In this document: positions 1 to 11,828 of the stretch, piece by piece
Numbering within the stretch: position 1 is the first letter of the stretch
How the letters are laid out: the number at the start of each line of letters is the position of its first letter
DNA from: Lycium barbarum
Lineage: Eukaryota; Streptophyta; Magnoliopsida; Solanales; Solanaceae
Direction: 5' to 3'
Assembly: GCF_019175385.1 (NCBI RefSeq)
Contig: NC_083348.1
Coordinates: forward strand, 1,007,001-1,071,000
DNA: 64,000 nucleotides
The notes under the pieces: generated by a model
Told to the model about the DNA's origin: nothing
Database searches by the model: none
The model's input: only the letters and a program-made list of their open reading frames with translations
Program-made: the position numbers and the translations under genes

Positions 1-1906
1 AAATATCAGTTTCATAAATCAATGATTCTGGAATTCATCCTCAGACATCGGCCTTCTCACAATCACTCAAGTAAAAAAGTTCATCAAATATCAGTTTCAT
101 AAAATCAATGATTCCGGAATGGATTGCTGGACATCGGCCTTTTCATAATCTCTTAAGTAAAAGAGTTTATTAAATATCAGTTTCGCTCAATCAACGATAC
201 CGGATCATCATCGGGTATCAGCTATGCATGATAAATATGAGAAATGCGTGCAATGCATATGTCAATCATCAACAATCAAGTTCAATATCACAAGTACCAC
301 TACAGGGTATGCTAACAACGCATCACATCACAATACCAACAGTGGGTATGCCAACATATATCAAGTCAAGTACCAACAGTGGGTACGCCAACCAACATAT
401 ATCTATAACTCAAGTACCAATGTTGGGTACACCAACATATATTGAGCACAATACCAACAACGGTATGTCAATTCTATTCAAATCAGGACGATAACAGAAC
501 TCGATATCTACCAACTACACATGGCGTCGAGCCAACATAATTTAACAATCAAGCACACATAACGGGGTGGCTAGTCCCAACACACATCAAGTCAATCATT
601 GGACATACGGTATCACCATTTCCCCAAATCAGCATATTTACTTAGAATAAGAATCTCACCCTACACTCGAGTCATTCGACACGATTTAGCTAGGGCATCA
701 TTCACTACCATGATACATTTTATATTCCCATCTAGAGTTTAGATTCACTACAGATAATTACATCGATAGGCATAATTAGATTTCGTCCGCTACTCCCAAG
801 TTACATAAATCCACTGATAATTGACAAAGCCACATCAATACCTAAGGCGTTTACAGGCCACAAGCCTGAACAAACAAGTTACACATAACAGTTCCACCCC
901 AGATCTCCGATTTCCTATACATGCATTCTCCGTTTCTTCTACACAACAATACGGAAAACTAACCGGAGTCTACCGAAAGGAAGCCATAACCTACCTCATG
1001 GCCGAGCGGGTGCCACGAACATCTATTGATTTCTTTAAATCGATCGCCACATCATACTCTGCGTGATATAGTTTGGGGAAAACCATGTTACCCAAGATTA
1101 ATGCTTTCCACTTGAATCCTTCATCAGAGATTTGGATTAATAAGGAGATTTGGGGCATTAACCCACCTCTAGCTTTCTTCTATATCAATGTTAAGAGGTT
1201 TTCCCATTTTCAAGCTTATATTTGGGAAGAACCCATTTTCAAGATCCATACAAGAATATATTTTTAATGGAAAATGAAGGTAGAGATCTAAGTTATTAGC
1301 TCATTTAGGTGGAAGAATCATGGGAGATGGCTTAGAGAGAAGTAAAGGGGAAAATATTGCTACTTCATCACTTTTCCAATTCTAGGTTACTTGAAACCCA
1401 CTTGATGATTCTCTAGGTGAACATGTTTTTGGTAGAAGGAGGGTTGGAAGGTGTTAGAAGGACTTATTTAGACTAAAAATCTCATTTTTGAGCTTTCCTA
1501 CCGAGCTGGGCGGTTGGAACTTAGGGTTATGAAAAATGGGAGAATTCCCGAAATGATCCCTTAAATAAGGAAATTCACCGTGCGAAACTACCCTAGCGGT
1601 AAGTGTACCGCTACAGCGATACCACCAGGGCGGCCAATTCACCACTATGGCGGTTGCGCAGTCATAGGCGGTTACCGCTACGGCGGTTAGTATTCCCCCA
1701 CAGCGTCACCACTGTAGCGTCAAAGCGACCGTTGTGGCGGTCTATCTCTATCTATTTGCCCATGCTTCTATTGCTTACGCGATGCGCACGATGGTCTTTG
1801 TTTGGCTTGGAAGGTTTTCAGAACGTGAATTGGTAGAGACACTGTTAAGGTCCATAGTTGTCGTCTTCCCTCGAATTTCACAGTAATGACGAAACGGGTC
1901 GTTACA
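1..1906 (-). mobile_element. Gypsy LTR 1 (partial, runs off the window)
   Basis: Read on the minus strand, the LTR begins at 1906 with TGTAACGACC. This same start recurs at 3990 and 6422. Just outside it, at 1927-1943, the minus strand reads CCGTTCGGGGACGAATGG, the kind of sequence that closes the internal region of Solanaceae gypsy elements before the 3' LTR, so this is probably a 3' LTR. U3 (about 1590-1745) holds a cluster of GCGG/CCGC words; a TTATTTAAGG TATA-like site follows near 1565. The rest is R/U5. Bases 740-1906 match 2795-3990, and 1-620 match about 4360-4980, which shows the parts belong to one long LTR. The left end lies outside the window. There is no coding capacity. Confidence 0.75.
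295..465. repeat. Short tandem repeat in LTR 1 U5
   Basis: A degenerate repeat of roughly 30-45 bp, with words such as AAGTACCAACAGTGGGTA and CCAACATATAT, occurs four to five times. The same array is found in LTR 3 at 4660-4835. It produces short ORFs rich in Tyr, Asn and Thr that are repeat artefacts, not genes. Confidence 0.7.
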
Positions 1907-2794
1907 TCAGATATCAATTGAATAACCATTCGTCCCCGAACGGTAGAGGAATGAACCAATGTTGATGGGTGATGCGTCCGGGAGCTAGGACTTGCTAGTA
2001 CCATTTAACTTCGCATTTTTAGTCCAACAGGAAGGGACAGGGCAAATAACGTAGTCGGGGAATCCCTTGTGACTTAATGCTTCTTTGAAGTAACTCAATG
2101 GAATCGCCGGGTTATCATGGCATTCCGGTTTCACGTACCCCCCTTCCGTACTAGGGGTCATCTAAATTTCTCGTAGCCTGTATTAAAAATCAGAGAAGGT
2201 TTGGGTTAGTTGAATCCCAAAGGCTCCCCAGGGTATCAAGGCATGGAGGATTCGAACTCAAAGGTAATTTGTGAGAGGTCTGCTACGAGATGTAAGGCTT
2301 GGGTATACCCCAACGTTTCAAAATTTTCACGGGCGGAAGTTGTAAACAGCTATAGCGGCTACAGTACCGCCAGGACGGTACCGCTACAGCGCCAGACTGG
2401 TCGTCGCAGCGGTACCTCGAGATACCCAGGGTACCGCTATAGCAGTCCTTATACTGCCATGGCGCAGCCGCTGCAGCGGCTTCATTTCCGCTACGGTGGT
2501 TCTGCTGCAGAATATTAAGGGACTGTAATCCCGTTTTATTTTCATTACTCCACCATCCCACTTCGAAAACCCTTCCATATTCCTCAAAAATCCTACTCCC
2601 ATTTCACTCCTAATCACACTACAACTCTACCTACTATCCCCTCTCCCAACTTAACACAATTTACCCTCCCCAATCACCCACTTTCTCTCACCCACAAGAA
2701 GAAGAAGAAGAAGAAGAAGAAGAAGAAGAAGAAGAAGAAGAACCAACACAAGGAATCCATCTCCATCCACTATTTTACTACAAGATCAGGTAAT
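1907..2794. mobile_element. Gypsy internal 3' end plus LTR-like fragment
   Basis: The first ~120 bp look like the minus-strand tail of a gypsy internal region. From about 2035 the segment reads better on the plus strand. It has a GC-rich cluster of GCGGTACCGC-type words (2335-2512), then a pyrimidine-rich leader typical of the R/U5 part of an LTR (2520-2690) and an AAG microsatellite. It joins LTR 2 abruptly near 2795. I read it as a fragment of a related LTR in opposite orientation; the exact ends are not visible. Confidence 0.45.
2696..2742 (+). repeat. (AAG)n microsatellite
   Basis: About 47 bp of uninterrupted AAG units inside the LTR-like leader fragment. Confidence 0.95.
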
Positions 2795-3990
2795 TAGATT
2801 CACTACAGATAATTACATCGATAGGCATAATTAGATTTCGTCCGCTACTCCCAAGTTACATAAATCCACCGATAATCAACAAAGCTACATCAATACCTAA
2901 GGAGTCTACAGGTCACAAGCCCAAACAATTAAGTCACACATAACAGTACCATCATAAAGTTCCATCCCAGATCTCCGATTTCCTATACATGCATTCTCCG
3001 TTTCTTCTACACAACAATACGGAAAACTAACCGGAGTCTACCGAAAGGAAGCCATAACCTACCTCATGGCCGAGCGGGTGCCACGAACATCCATTGATTT
3101 CTTTAAATCGATTGCCACATCGTACTCCGCGTGATATAGTTTGGGGAAAACCATGTTGCCCAAGATTAATGCTTTCCACTTGAATCCTTCATAAGAGATT
3201 TGGATTAATAAGGAGGTTTGGGAGCCTTGACCCACCTCTAGCTTTCTTTCTTTTATATCAATGTTAAGAGGTTTTCCCATTTTCAAGCTTATATTTGGGA
3301 AGAACTCATTTTCAAGATCCATACAAGAATCTATTTTTAATGGAAAATGAAGGTAGAGATCTAAGTTATTAGCTCATTTAGGTGGAAGAATCATGGGAGA
3401 TGGCTTAGAGAGAAGTTAGGGGGAAATATTGCTACTTCATCACTCTTCAAATTCTAGGTTACTTGAAATCCACTTGATGATTCTCTAGGTGAACATGTTT
3501 GGGAGTAATATCTTAGGTGGAAGGAGGGTTGGAAGGTGTTAGAAGGACTTATTTGGACTAAAAATCTCATTTTTGAGCTTTCCCACCGAGCTAGGCGGTT
3601 GGAACTTAGGGTTATGAAAAATAGGACAATTCCTGAAATGATCCTTAAATAGGGAAATTCACCGTGCGAAACTGCCCCGGTGGTAAGTGTACCGCTATAG
3701 CGGTACCGCCAGGGCAGTCAATTCGCCGCTATGGCGGCTGCGCAATCATAGGCGGTTACCGCTACGGCTATTAATATACCGCCACAGCGTCATCGCTGTG
3801 GCGTCAAAGCGACTGTTGTGGCGGTCTGGCTCTATCTATTTGCCCACGCTTCTATTGCTTACGCGATGCACACGGCGATCTTTGTTTGGCTTGGAAGGTC
3901 TTCAGGACGTGAATAGGTGGGGACATTGTTAAGCGCCACAGTTGTTGTCTTCTCTCGAATTTCACAGTAACGACGAAACAGGTCGTTACA
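2795..3990 (-). mobile_element. Gypsy LTR 2 (partial)
   Basis: Begins at 3990 on the minus strand with TGTAACGACCTG and aligns closely with 740-1906 of LTR 1, including the GCGG-rich U3 (3670-3830) and the TATA-like site. It lacks the distal U5 present in LTR 1 and LTR 3, being cut at about 2795. Its start directly abuts the distal end of LTR 3 with no internal region between them. Confidence 0.75.
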
Positions 3991-6422
3991 GATCATCAAA
4001 ATAGAATCATCACAACATCTCAACCAAGTCAAAATGCAATGCAGTGCAATAATGGTATGAATGCGATGCCATGCCATGCGAATAAGGTGTACACACGTAC
4101 TCCTGACGGAAATATCGACGTCTCAATAGCACAACCCAGCGTGACTCCCGAAGTCTAAGTGCCACCCATCCCGAATCTTTGCCTAACAGACAGATACGAC
4201 CCTGGCTAATTGCTCACAGGGGGAGTCTCACCGGCACCACCCTGGGGGACTCCCGGAGTCCATGTACTAATAACGATTCAAGGATAACATCGGAATCAGC
4301 CATGCAGCAACGATGCCCGAATATAACCATCGGACATCGGCCTTCTCACAGTCACTCAAAAAGACTCTGTTAAATATCAGTTTCGTAATTCAACGATTCC
4401 GGAATTGAACCTCGGACATAGGCCTTCTCACAATCACTCATGTAAAAGAGTTCATCAAATATCGGTTTCATAAATCAACTATTCCGGAATGGATCTTCGG
4501 ACATCGGCCTTTTCATAATCACTCAAGTAAGAGAGTTTATCAAAATATCAGTTTCGCTCAATCAACGACACCGAATCATCATCGGGTATCCGCCATGCAT
4601 GATAAATATGAGAGATGCGTGCAATGCATACGTCAACAATCAACAATCAGGTTTAATATCACAAGTACCACAACGAGGTACGCCAACAACGCATCTCATC
4701 GCAATACCAACAATGGGTATGCCAACATATATCAAGTCAAGTACCAACAGTGGGTACACCAACATATATCTATAACTCAAGTACCAACGGTGGGTACGCT
4801 AACATATATTGTACACAAATACCAACAACGTTATGTCAATTCTATTTAAATCTGGACAACACACAGAACTCGGTATATACCAACCACACACGGCGTCAAG
4901 CAAACACAATTAAACAATCAAGCACACATAACGAGGTGGCTAGTCCCAACGCACATCAAGGCCCAACCTAAGGCAATATCCATCCCAACTTCATACCCGA
5001 AGCTTCACATGTTGTTTCTGACATCATAATCTAAATATATGACTCACTATACGAAGTCTCACCAAAGGTAAACCATAACCTACCTGGATTGCCGAACCGC
5101 AACACCAACAAGTCACTCGTTTGCTTTGCCCTTCCTCTGAAGCTCAGAACTAAAGTAGTCTAAGCATAATCAAATTCTATACTAGAAATCATAAAGAATG
5201 ATACCAATATTGCTAGGATATCAACTAGGTCCATTTTAACCCTAGAAATTGAGAAAACGGGCCCATAAAGGCAAAATAAAAAATTCGCGATGAAAATACC
5301 AAATTAAGTACTAGGTGATCATAACCCAACCACTAATTGGTGATTCAACTCAAGAATTGGCCTAAATCTGATTTCAAGTAAAACCCCAATTTGGGTATAA
5401 ACCCTAAGTCTCCAAATCTGAAATTCAATGTTAAAAGTGGAAGATATATGATCAATAAGCTTAGATTCATCAAATTTTAGCATTGAAGATATATGATCAA
5501 TAAGCTTAGATTCATCAAATTTTAGCATTAACATCATCAATTTATCATACATGACCCTAAGGAAAAGTTTCCCAAAACCCTCATCCAAATTCCATCTCTA
5601 GGGAAATGTTAAAGGGAAGGGAAGAATCTAAAATGATTGTGATTAAGGAAGAGTAAAAGATTAGGCAAAGTTTACCTCCAAGAGTTTCTTCAAATTATCT
5701 CCAAGAACAGTTTCTCTATGCTCCAATATCGAGATATGAAATAATAAGGGTCTAAGACTTATTTAAGACATATGTAATGAAATATAACTGCCCGTCACCG
5801 CCACGGCGGTTGGAATGCCGCTACGACAGCGCTGCTACGGCGGCTGGGGTACCGCCGCAGCGGTATGGCCTCTATTACCCATCACCGCCCCAGCGGTGCC
5901 ACTGGGGTGGTTCTGGTGCCGCCATTGCGAGCACCAAACACCAGATTTTCTGAATTCTTTTGAGTCTTCAATCAAATTTCTGGGTTATTCCCGAGGCCAT
6001 CTGTTCACAACCCGACCACCTAAACCCATACAAAAATGTGCTGTGAACGCGTTCATGGTCTCGAAATTTCCGGGTCTCTTTAACCGAGTCAACCCCTAGT
6101 GCCTTAATTCCCATTTCCCATCCAATGTCCCGAAATGCATCCAAATGCATTGGGAACCGAACCAAATACACAAACAGGTTCTAAATGACCATCCGGACCC
6201 CTCGGAATTGACGGAACTTCGAAGAAGGCCCATTTGCCCAAAAGTCAATTTCGGGTCAACCCTTTTCACTTAAAGCCTATATTTTCACCAAAGTTGCTCG
6301 AATCCGGTTTAGACACTTCGGAAGGCGTATTAACGGTCCCCTCAGGTCAAAAGTGAGCTAATCAATACTCGGGAACGAGCGAAAACGCCGAGGAGACTAT
6401 AACTACCAAACAGGTCGTTACA
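3991..6422 (-). mobile_element. Gypsy LTR 3 (long, diverged copy)
   Basis: Starts on the minus strand at 6422 with TGTAACGACCTG. Its distal part (4360-4980) matches 1-620, while the U3/R part (5040-6422) is a diverged homologue of LTR 1 and LTR 2. A GCGG word cluster sits at 5795-5925. A short direct duplication lies at about 5430-5530 (two copies of a ~55-bp AT-rich unit). No primer-binding site is visible at the 3990 junction, so the internal region has been lost or the two LTRs came together by recombination. Confidence 0.65.
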
Positions 6423-6889
6423 TTGACACAGACACTTAGTAACAGGAAAAAAGCAAAGCAGTAGGCATATATTATCTTTTTAAAAGCTTAAATCAATCGT
6501 ATAAAACCATAGCTAGTGCAATAAATCAATCAACTAATACTTCAATTTCGTGATAAAATATAAATCGACTATATAATATAAAACTTCTAATTCTATCTCT
6601 ACCCTATTCGAACATATATATACTCGTACTACGTATGATAAATAGATTCTACTAGACCATATCTAGCAGGTAGCGGATGAAACAACAAGAGGATATTCGA
6701 AGTTAGTGGCATATTCAAAACTAAGCGTTAGTCCAGATTATGGGTTGTGATTACAAAATTTCCTAATTCCCCTTCTTAATGAGAAAACAACACAAAAAAT
6801 AAATTTTAACAAAGCTATTAAACTATCAAAATCATATGCCTGCATCATATCCCAAATCCCCATGCAAAACAAAACTTCGAAAAAAGCAA
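6423..6889. other. AT-rich stretch, nothing recognised
   Basis: This separates the LTR block from the family R copy. No open frame of note, no terminal repeats and no RNA gene are visible. Confidence 0.5.
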
Positions 6890-9599
6890 TGTACATCAAA
6901 GCAAACAATTTTCAACTTAATTGAGTCTCAAAATACAGTTTTATATTTTCAAGATACAATTTTATATTTTCAAGAATTGACCTTTTAGGAAACCCCACAA
7001 GAAGAAAACTCCAAAAACATACTAAAAATCGCATTCTTTTCAAGAATTCATCTTTACTCCATTTTTCAACAATTCTCAACTTAATTAAATCTGAAAATAC
7101 TTTTTTGATTGGAATAGCATTTGGAGTTGGTATAATAGTTGCTTTTGTTAAATTTGAAAATGCTGCATCCAAACAACGTGTTCATCTGGTTAGTCAACCA
7201 TAGTCTTTGCTTTTCTTGTTTTGTTTTTACTTTAAAGTTTGGATTTTTAGTTATTTTCCCTTTTTTTTTTTCAACTTCAGATTTTGTATTTTCAGTTATT
7301 TTTCATTTCTGGGATATTTTATCTGTTGAAGGCTAGTGGAATTGCTGTTATTTGCTAGAATGGAACTATGAAAGTGTATGATTCAACAAAAGGTAAAATC
7401 TTTAACTTTTCTTTAGGATGTGTTTGGTAAGACATAAATCATTTTTCAGAAATCTGTAAAATGACTTGTTTTAAGGAGTGGTAAGTTTTAGGATGTGTTT
7501 GGTAAGCTTTTTTTTTTTTTTTTTTTTTTCTTTTTTGGCCCATCTGTCGAATCTAATTGATAGGCAGCTTAGAGGAAGCATTTATGTATTTGTTTTAGTA
7601 ATAATTTTGCAGGTTGCAGTTTTGGAATCCGTGAATGATGAGTGTTTGAAAATTTAATGTAATTTCTTCGTCTCTATCTCTTGTGAAAAACTAAATAATA
7701 TGTCAAACTATCTCTATAGAAAATATTTCAGCAGTGTATGTTATACGTAACGAGACCAAGTCGCACCATCATTAAAGAAAATTAGGACAGAGGGATTATT
7801 AATTTGTTAAGTCTTCTCCCCTTTGAAAAGTCTTGTAGAACACTACAAAATATGACTAACAAGTTGTTAGAAGTCATTGCTCATTTTCTCTACATTTATA
7901 CCAAAGTTAAGACAACACAAAAATTGTATTATTGGTACTAGCAACGAAGACTTAGAGTCATTCTTGAAATTGACTGAATACTTGAGAGGAATTGGTTGTC
8001 TGGATGCTTTTCTTTGTCTGGATGCTTTGCCCCACAAATTAGTTGTACCCCATTTTATTTGTCTGGATGCTTTTCTTTTCTTTCTTTCTTTAATTTATAT
8101 CCTTACAGTCCCATAGACAAGTCAATTTCCAGAAATTCTACTCGAACTACAGGAAGTGGTAGAATTTCAGGTCCGAACCATGAAGTTAGAATTCTAGTTC
8201 CGACTCAGTAATAAAGTTTAGCAAGCTGTTTCAGAATATGATGCCTTTATACCTCCAAGTAGATAGCATTTTTCATGTTGAAAGTTTTGTTTTTTTCCCA
8301 TGTCATATAGATCCTTTTGTGTTGTAATTTAAGGCCTCTAAATTGAAGTTGACCAAAGTATATTTCGATTCGTTCTATACTCTATAAAGATTGTACCTGT
8401 GTTTTGTAAGTCCTCGTATTATAGCTCTTACTCGATGTGATTTGAGCGTAATTCACAAATTAGAAGATAGCAAAAGAGATAGCTAAAACCATCACTATCT
8501 TGGAAATTTGTTAGAAAAAGATGCAGAAAATTTCTAAAGTGTGTGTTACGCATAGTTCAATCTCACTAACAAATTGGAATCCAATGTATATGAAGGGAAA
8601 ATCTGTCAAGTCTCTACTCTCTCGTGGACCATTGAATGATCAGTGTTTGAATATCTTGATGGAATCTTCCTGGTTTACTTTTCTTCTTTGAAAAGTCTTC
8701 TGGAAACTACAAAATATCCTTGTCCATGGTCCACTAGTTTTGCAGAAATTTTCTGTATTTGTTTTAGTAATTGAACCCCCACACAACTAGCATAGTTTTG
8801 TATGTTGCAGTTTTGAAATCCTTGAATGATCTCAACAAGGGAATTTTCTACAGAACATGTGTTGCGTGTTTAGTTGATGACCTCGAAATCATTAGAGAAA
8901 ATTAGGACAGAGGGAGTATTAGTTTGTTAAGTGTTCTTCCCTTTGAAAAGTCTTGTAGAACACTACAAAATATGAGTAACAAGTTGATAGAAGTGACCGC
9001 TCATAGTTTCTCTCTTTGAAAAGAACTATTGTGGAAAACTTGGAAGACAGTAGAAGAGATGTTGATGGGCCAAGAATAGCAGAGTTCAATTAGTTGTAAA
9101 GAACTGATCCTTGAAAGTATAATATCTCAAATTCTTACTCCACGGTCATCAGCACTGCCTACTAATTGTTAAAACCTAACTGATAGGGAGCTTAAAGGAA
9201 GCAATATTTTTGTATTTGTGTTAGAAATAGTGCCCCACAACACGATTAGCATAATTTTATATGTCACGGTTCTGGAATCCTTGAATGATCAATGCTCGGA
9301 AATTTGATGTAATTTCTTCGTCTCTATCCTTCGTGAAGTCTGTGGAAAACTAAATAATATGCCAAACCGTCTATGCAGAAAATTTGTTTGAAGCTCTGTA
9401 GAAAATATCTCAGCAGCGTGTGTTATACGTAATGAGACCAAGTCACACCGTCTTGCTAACGCACAATGCAGAGAAATTTTCTGCAGAACTCGTGTTGGGT
9501 GTTTAGTCGAGACCTCAAAAGTCGAAACGAACACATCATTGGAGAACATTAGGATAGAGGGAGTATTAGTTTGTTTAGTCTCTGAAAAGTCTTGTAGAA
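6890..9599 (+). repeat. Family R, copy R1 (inverted relative to R2-R5)
   Basis: Low-GC, non-coding repeat whose reverse complement recurs at 26500-27810, and in part at 32242-33917, 35728-36410 and 40187-40690. Shared landmarks are a stretch reading AAAGTCTTGTAGAACACTAC, a 'lagged' AGGACAGAGGGAGTATTA, and a block containing GAGACCAAGTC. Internally the copy is itself duplicated: blocks at 7560-7880, 8770-9000 and 9170-9599 repeat the same order of landmarks. A poly-T run lies near 7509. In R2 the repeat lies directly upstream of the LRR receptor-like pseudogene, so a promoter/intergenic origin is possible. It carries no recognisable protein and is cut at 9599 by the Helitron. Confidence 0.7.
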
Positions 9600-9601
9600 T
9601 C

Positions 9602-11343
9602 ATATATTATTAAAAGTGAGAAGCTCCCAACTTCAAAGGTATGCTTTTGCCCCTAATGTAATTTAATTATTAATTAAAATGTAATAAAATATAAAACATC
9701 TAATTTAATATACACTAAATAGTAATATTATAATTACATTGATGACAATTATTAAATTCCTTATAGTAAAATCCAATCACATTCATTCAGTCCTTATGTA
9801 ATACTCTCACTTACGTTCAGTCCTTAATTAATAGTACTCTCTCTCACGTTCAGTCCTTAGTTAGACTCTTATTGACAGGTTCTTCAAATAATTCAATAGT
9901 GTACCAAGTTCCTCATGCTTCTCTCCTCTCTCATTATTCTCATTAATTTGTTCTCCTGAAATTGCTCCCCTCTTTCTACCTTTTTACACTAATTCAATCA
10001 TTAAACCCATTTGATTAACCAAAGAAAATGCTCCAAAGCTGTTTCATGTGGCATCTGAAACAATATTGTTCTGTTCTGTACTGCCTTCTCCTTAAATTTT
10101 GTATTCAGTTTCAGCCATGTCAAACACCTGTGCTTTGAAATCTTTATTAAGAGTATTGTATATTACTTAATTTATAGTACTAATTATTTCTATTCATCTT
10201 CCCATGTATTAATTTCTGCTCACAACCTTTTCACATTCTTTGCTGCTCTATATAAATGTCCACCATAAGATGTCTTTGTCCATTATCCTATTTCTCTCCC
10301 CCAGATGCACTTTCTTCAGGTATGTATGCCACAACTATTAATTTCTTACTTCAATTTTCTGCTTCTTTTGTTTTTGCCGCCAAAGGGGACTAGAGAACTC
10401 ACGTCACAAAATCTGGGAAACCTTGGCTTTGTGTTTGTGGTACTGATTTTAAACACAAGAGATCTTTATGCAATTTTCAAATATGTGAATTTAGAAGTTT
10501 GATTCTCGAAATACGAAAGGTCACTTTAATTGGGGTAGAGCGAATGGCACTTCTTTCAGTTCTTATTTTGGTGATGTCTGTATTTTTTTTGTTGGAAAGG
10601 GATTGCATGTTGTGACTGTCTATTTTCGTGGATAGAATGTTGTTTGTTGTTGCCTTTGATACGATTTTTAGCTATATGGATGATTCCTGCATATTTGATT
10701 CTACCGGTCTGCTCAACAAGTCATTTGAATTGTTTTTTATGTTGTTTCTATATATTTGCTGCTTGTGTCGCTCTGCTGAGTTGAAAAAACTAAATTTCAT
10801 TTTAACCTAAAGGTTGTGGTTTCTCTTTGAACTGTCAGGTGAATTATGCTTTTCTAAAAGATTATGCATTCTGTTGAATCATAGAGAAAATTTACCTGTT
10901 ACAATCGTATTTTTGAAATTAGAAATACGTACTGAATATAGAAGTATGGATTGTAGAAAGTAGAAAAATCCTCTTTGACGTAACTGTAGCTGCATGTATT
11001 GCTACGAAGGTTTGTTGTATTAGGGGATTGCGCATTGTGATTGATTCAGATTTCTTCTTACAAATATATGAGATTATTCTGAATCCTTTAACTAGTCAGT
11101 TGAATTGTACAAGTTCTGATGTACTGTCTCTGGTTGTTCACATTAATTGTTGGCATATTTTGGTTTGGATTTCCTTGCTACTTTTAGCCATTAACTGGTC
11201 AATTCTCTTAAAACTTACATTTACAAACTGTTAGCTCATTTTCTATTTTGATTTAATTAGTGTTTTAATGCTTCAAACAGGTTTCTTGCTTACTGCCCCA
11301 CAAAAACTGTTAACACATCTCCACTTTGTATTTACTTTATAAA
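9602..11343 (+). other. 5' non-coding part of the Helitron
   Basis: AT-rich sequence with several intron-like GT/AG landmarks, for instance CAGGTATGT near 10317, but no segment that translates into recognisable Helitron protein. It probably holds the promoter and 5' untranslated/intronic sequence. The copia element was inserted at its right edge. Confidence 0.5.
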
Positions 11344-11707
11344 TGATAGACTATGTAATAGTCTATGTAAATATTGTAAATATTCTCTTCCTTATGTATA
11401 GTAATTAGGTCCTATAATTTAGCCTAGTATCATTCTGAAGGGGAGCCTTGGCGTAACTGGTAAAGTTGCTGCCATGTGACCAGGAGGTCACGGGTTCGAG
11501 CCGTGGAAACAGCCTCTTGCAGAAATGCAAGGTAAGGCTGCGTACAATTAGACCCTTGTGGTCCGGCCCTTCCCCGGACCCCGCGCATAGCGGGAGCTTA
11601 GTGCACCGGGCTGCCCTTTTTTTTTTTTATCATTCTGATAGGGAGATACCTACTTTGTATATAATGACTTTCATACATCAATACAAATCACGGATTGATT
11701 TCCTACA
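11344..11707 (+). repeat. Copia 5' LTR (interrupted by SINE)
   Basis: 364 bp, made of a 164-bp LTR plus a 189-bp SINE and an 11-bp target duplication. A GACTATGTAATAGTC palindrome lies at the start, and a TATA-like TGTATATAATG near 11657 falls downstream of the SINE. Confidence 0.93.
11439..11627 (+). mobile_element. SINE of the Au type inside the copia 5' LTR
   Basis: A tRNA-derived head contains an A-box-like TGGCGTAACTGG and a B box GGTTCGAGCC at about 11493. A GC-rich body follows and the element ends in a run of about eleven T. Flanking direct repeats TATCATTCTGA (11428-11438 and 11628-11638) are identical, and the 3' LTR has a single uninterrupted copy of this site, so the empty site is available for comparison within the same element. 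Short T-tailed tRNA-derived SINEs of this kind are known as Au SINEs in several plant families; the family name is recalled, not tested by search. Confidence 0.88.
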
Positions 11708-11721
11708 TGGTATCAAACTAG
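11708..11721 (+). promoter_or_regulatory. Copia primer-binding site
   Basis: TGGTATCAAACTAG directly follows the 5' LTR. The first eight bases fit the 3' end of initiator methionine tRNA, the usual copia primer. Confidence 0.85.
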
Positions 11722-11828
11722 GTTTCTCCTAAAAACCCTAGCTTCCTAAACCCTAGCCGTCCACCTCCCTCTTCTCTCCTAACCTTAGCCGTAGCCGCCA
11801 CCCCTTCCTCCTCCCTCTTCTCTCTTCA

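Noticed and set aside
224..494. Tyr/Asn/Thr-rich small ORFs at the left end and at 4595-4971
   Set aside because: Both are readings of short tandem repeats in gypsy LTR U5 and occur in overlapping frames.
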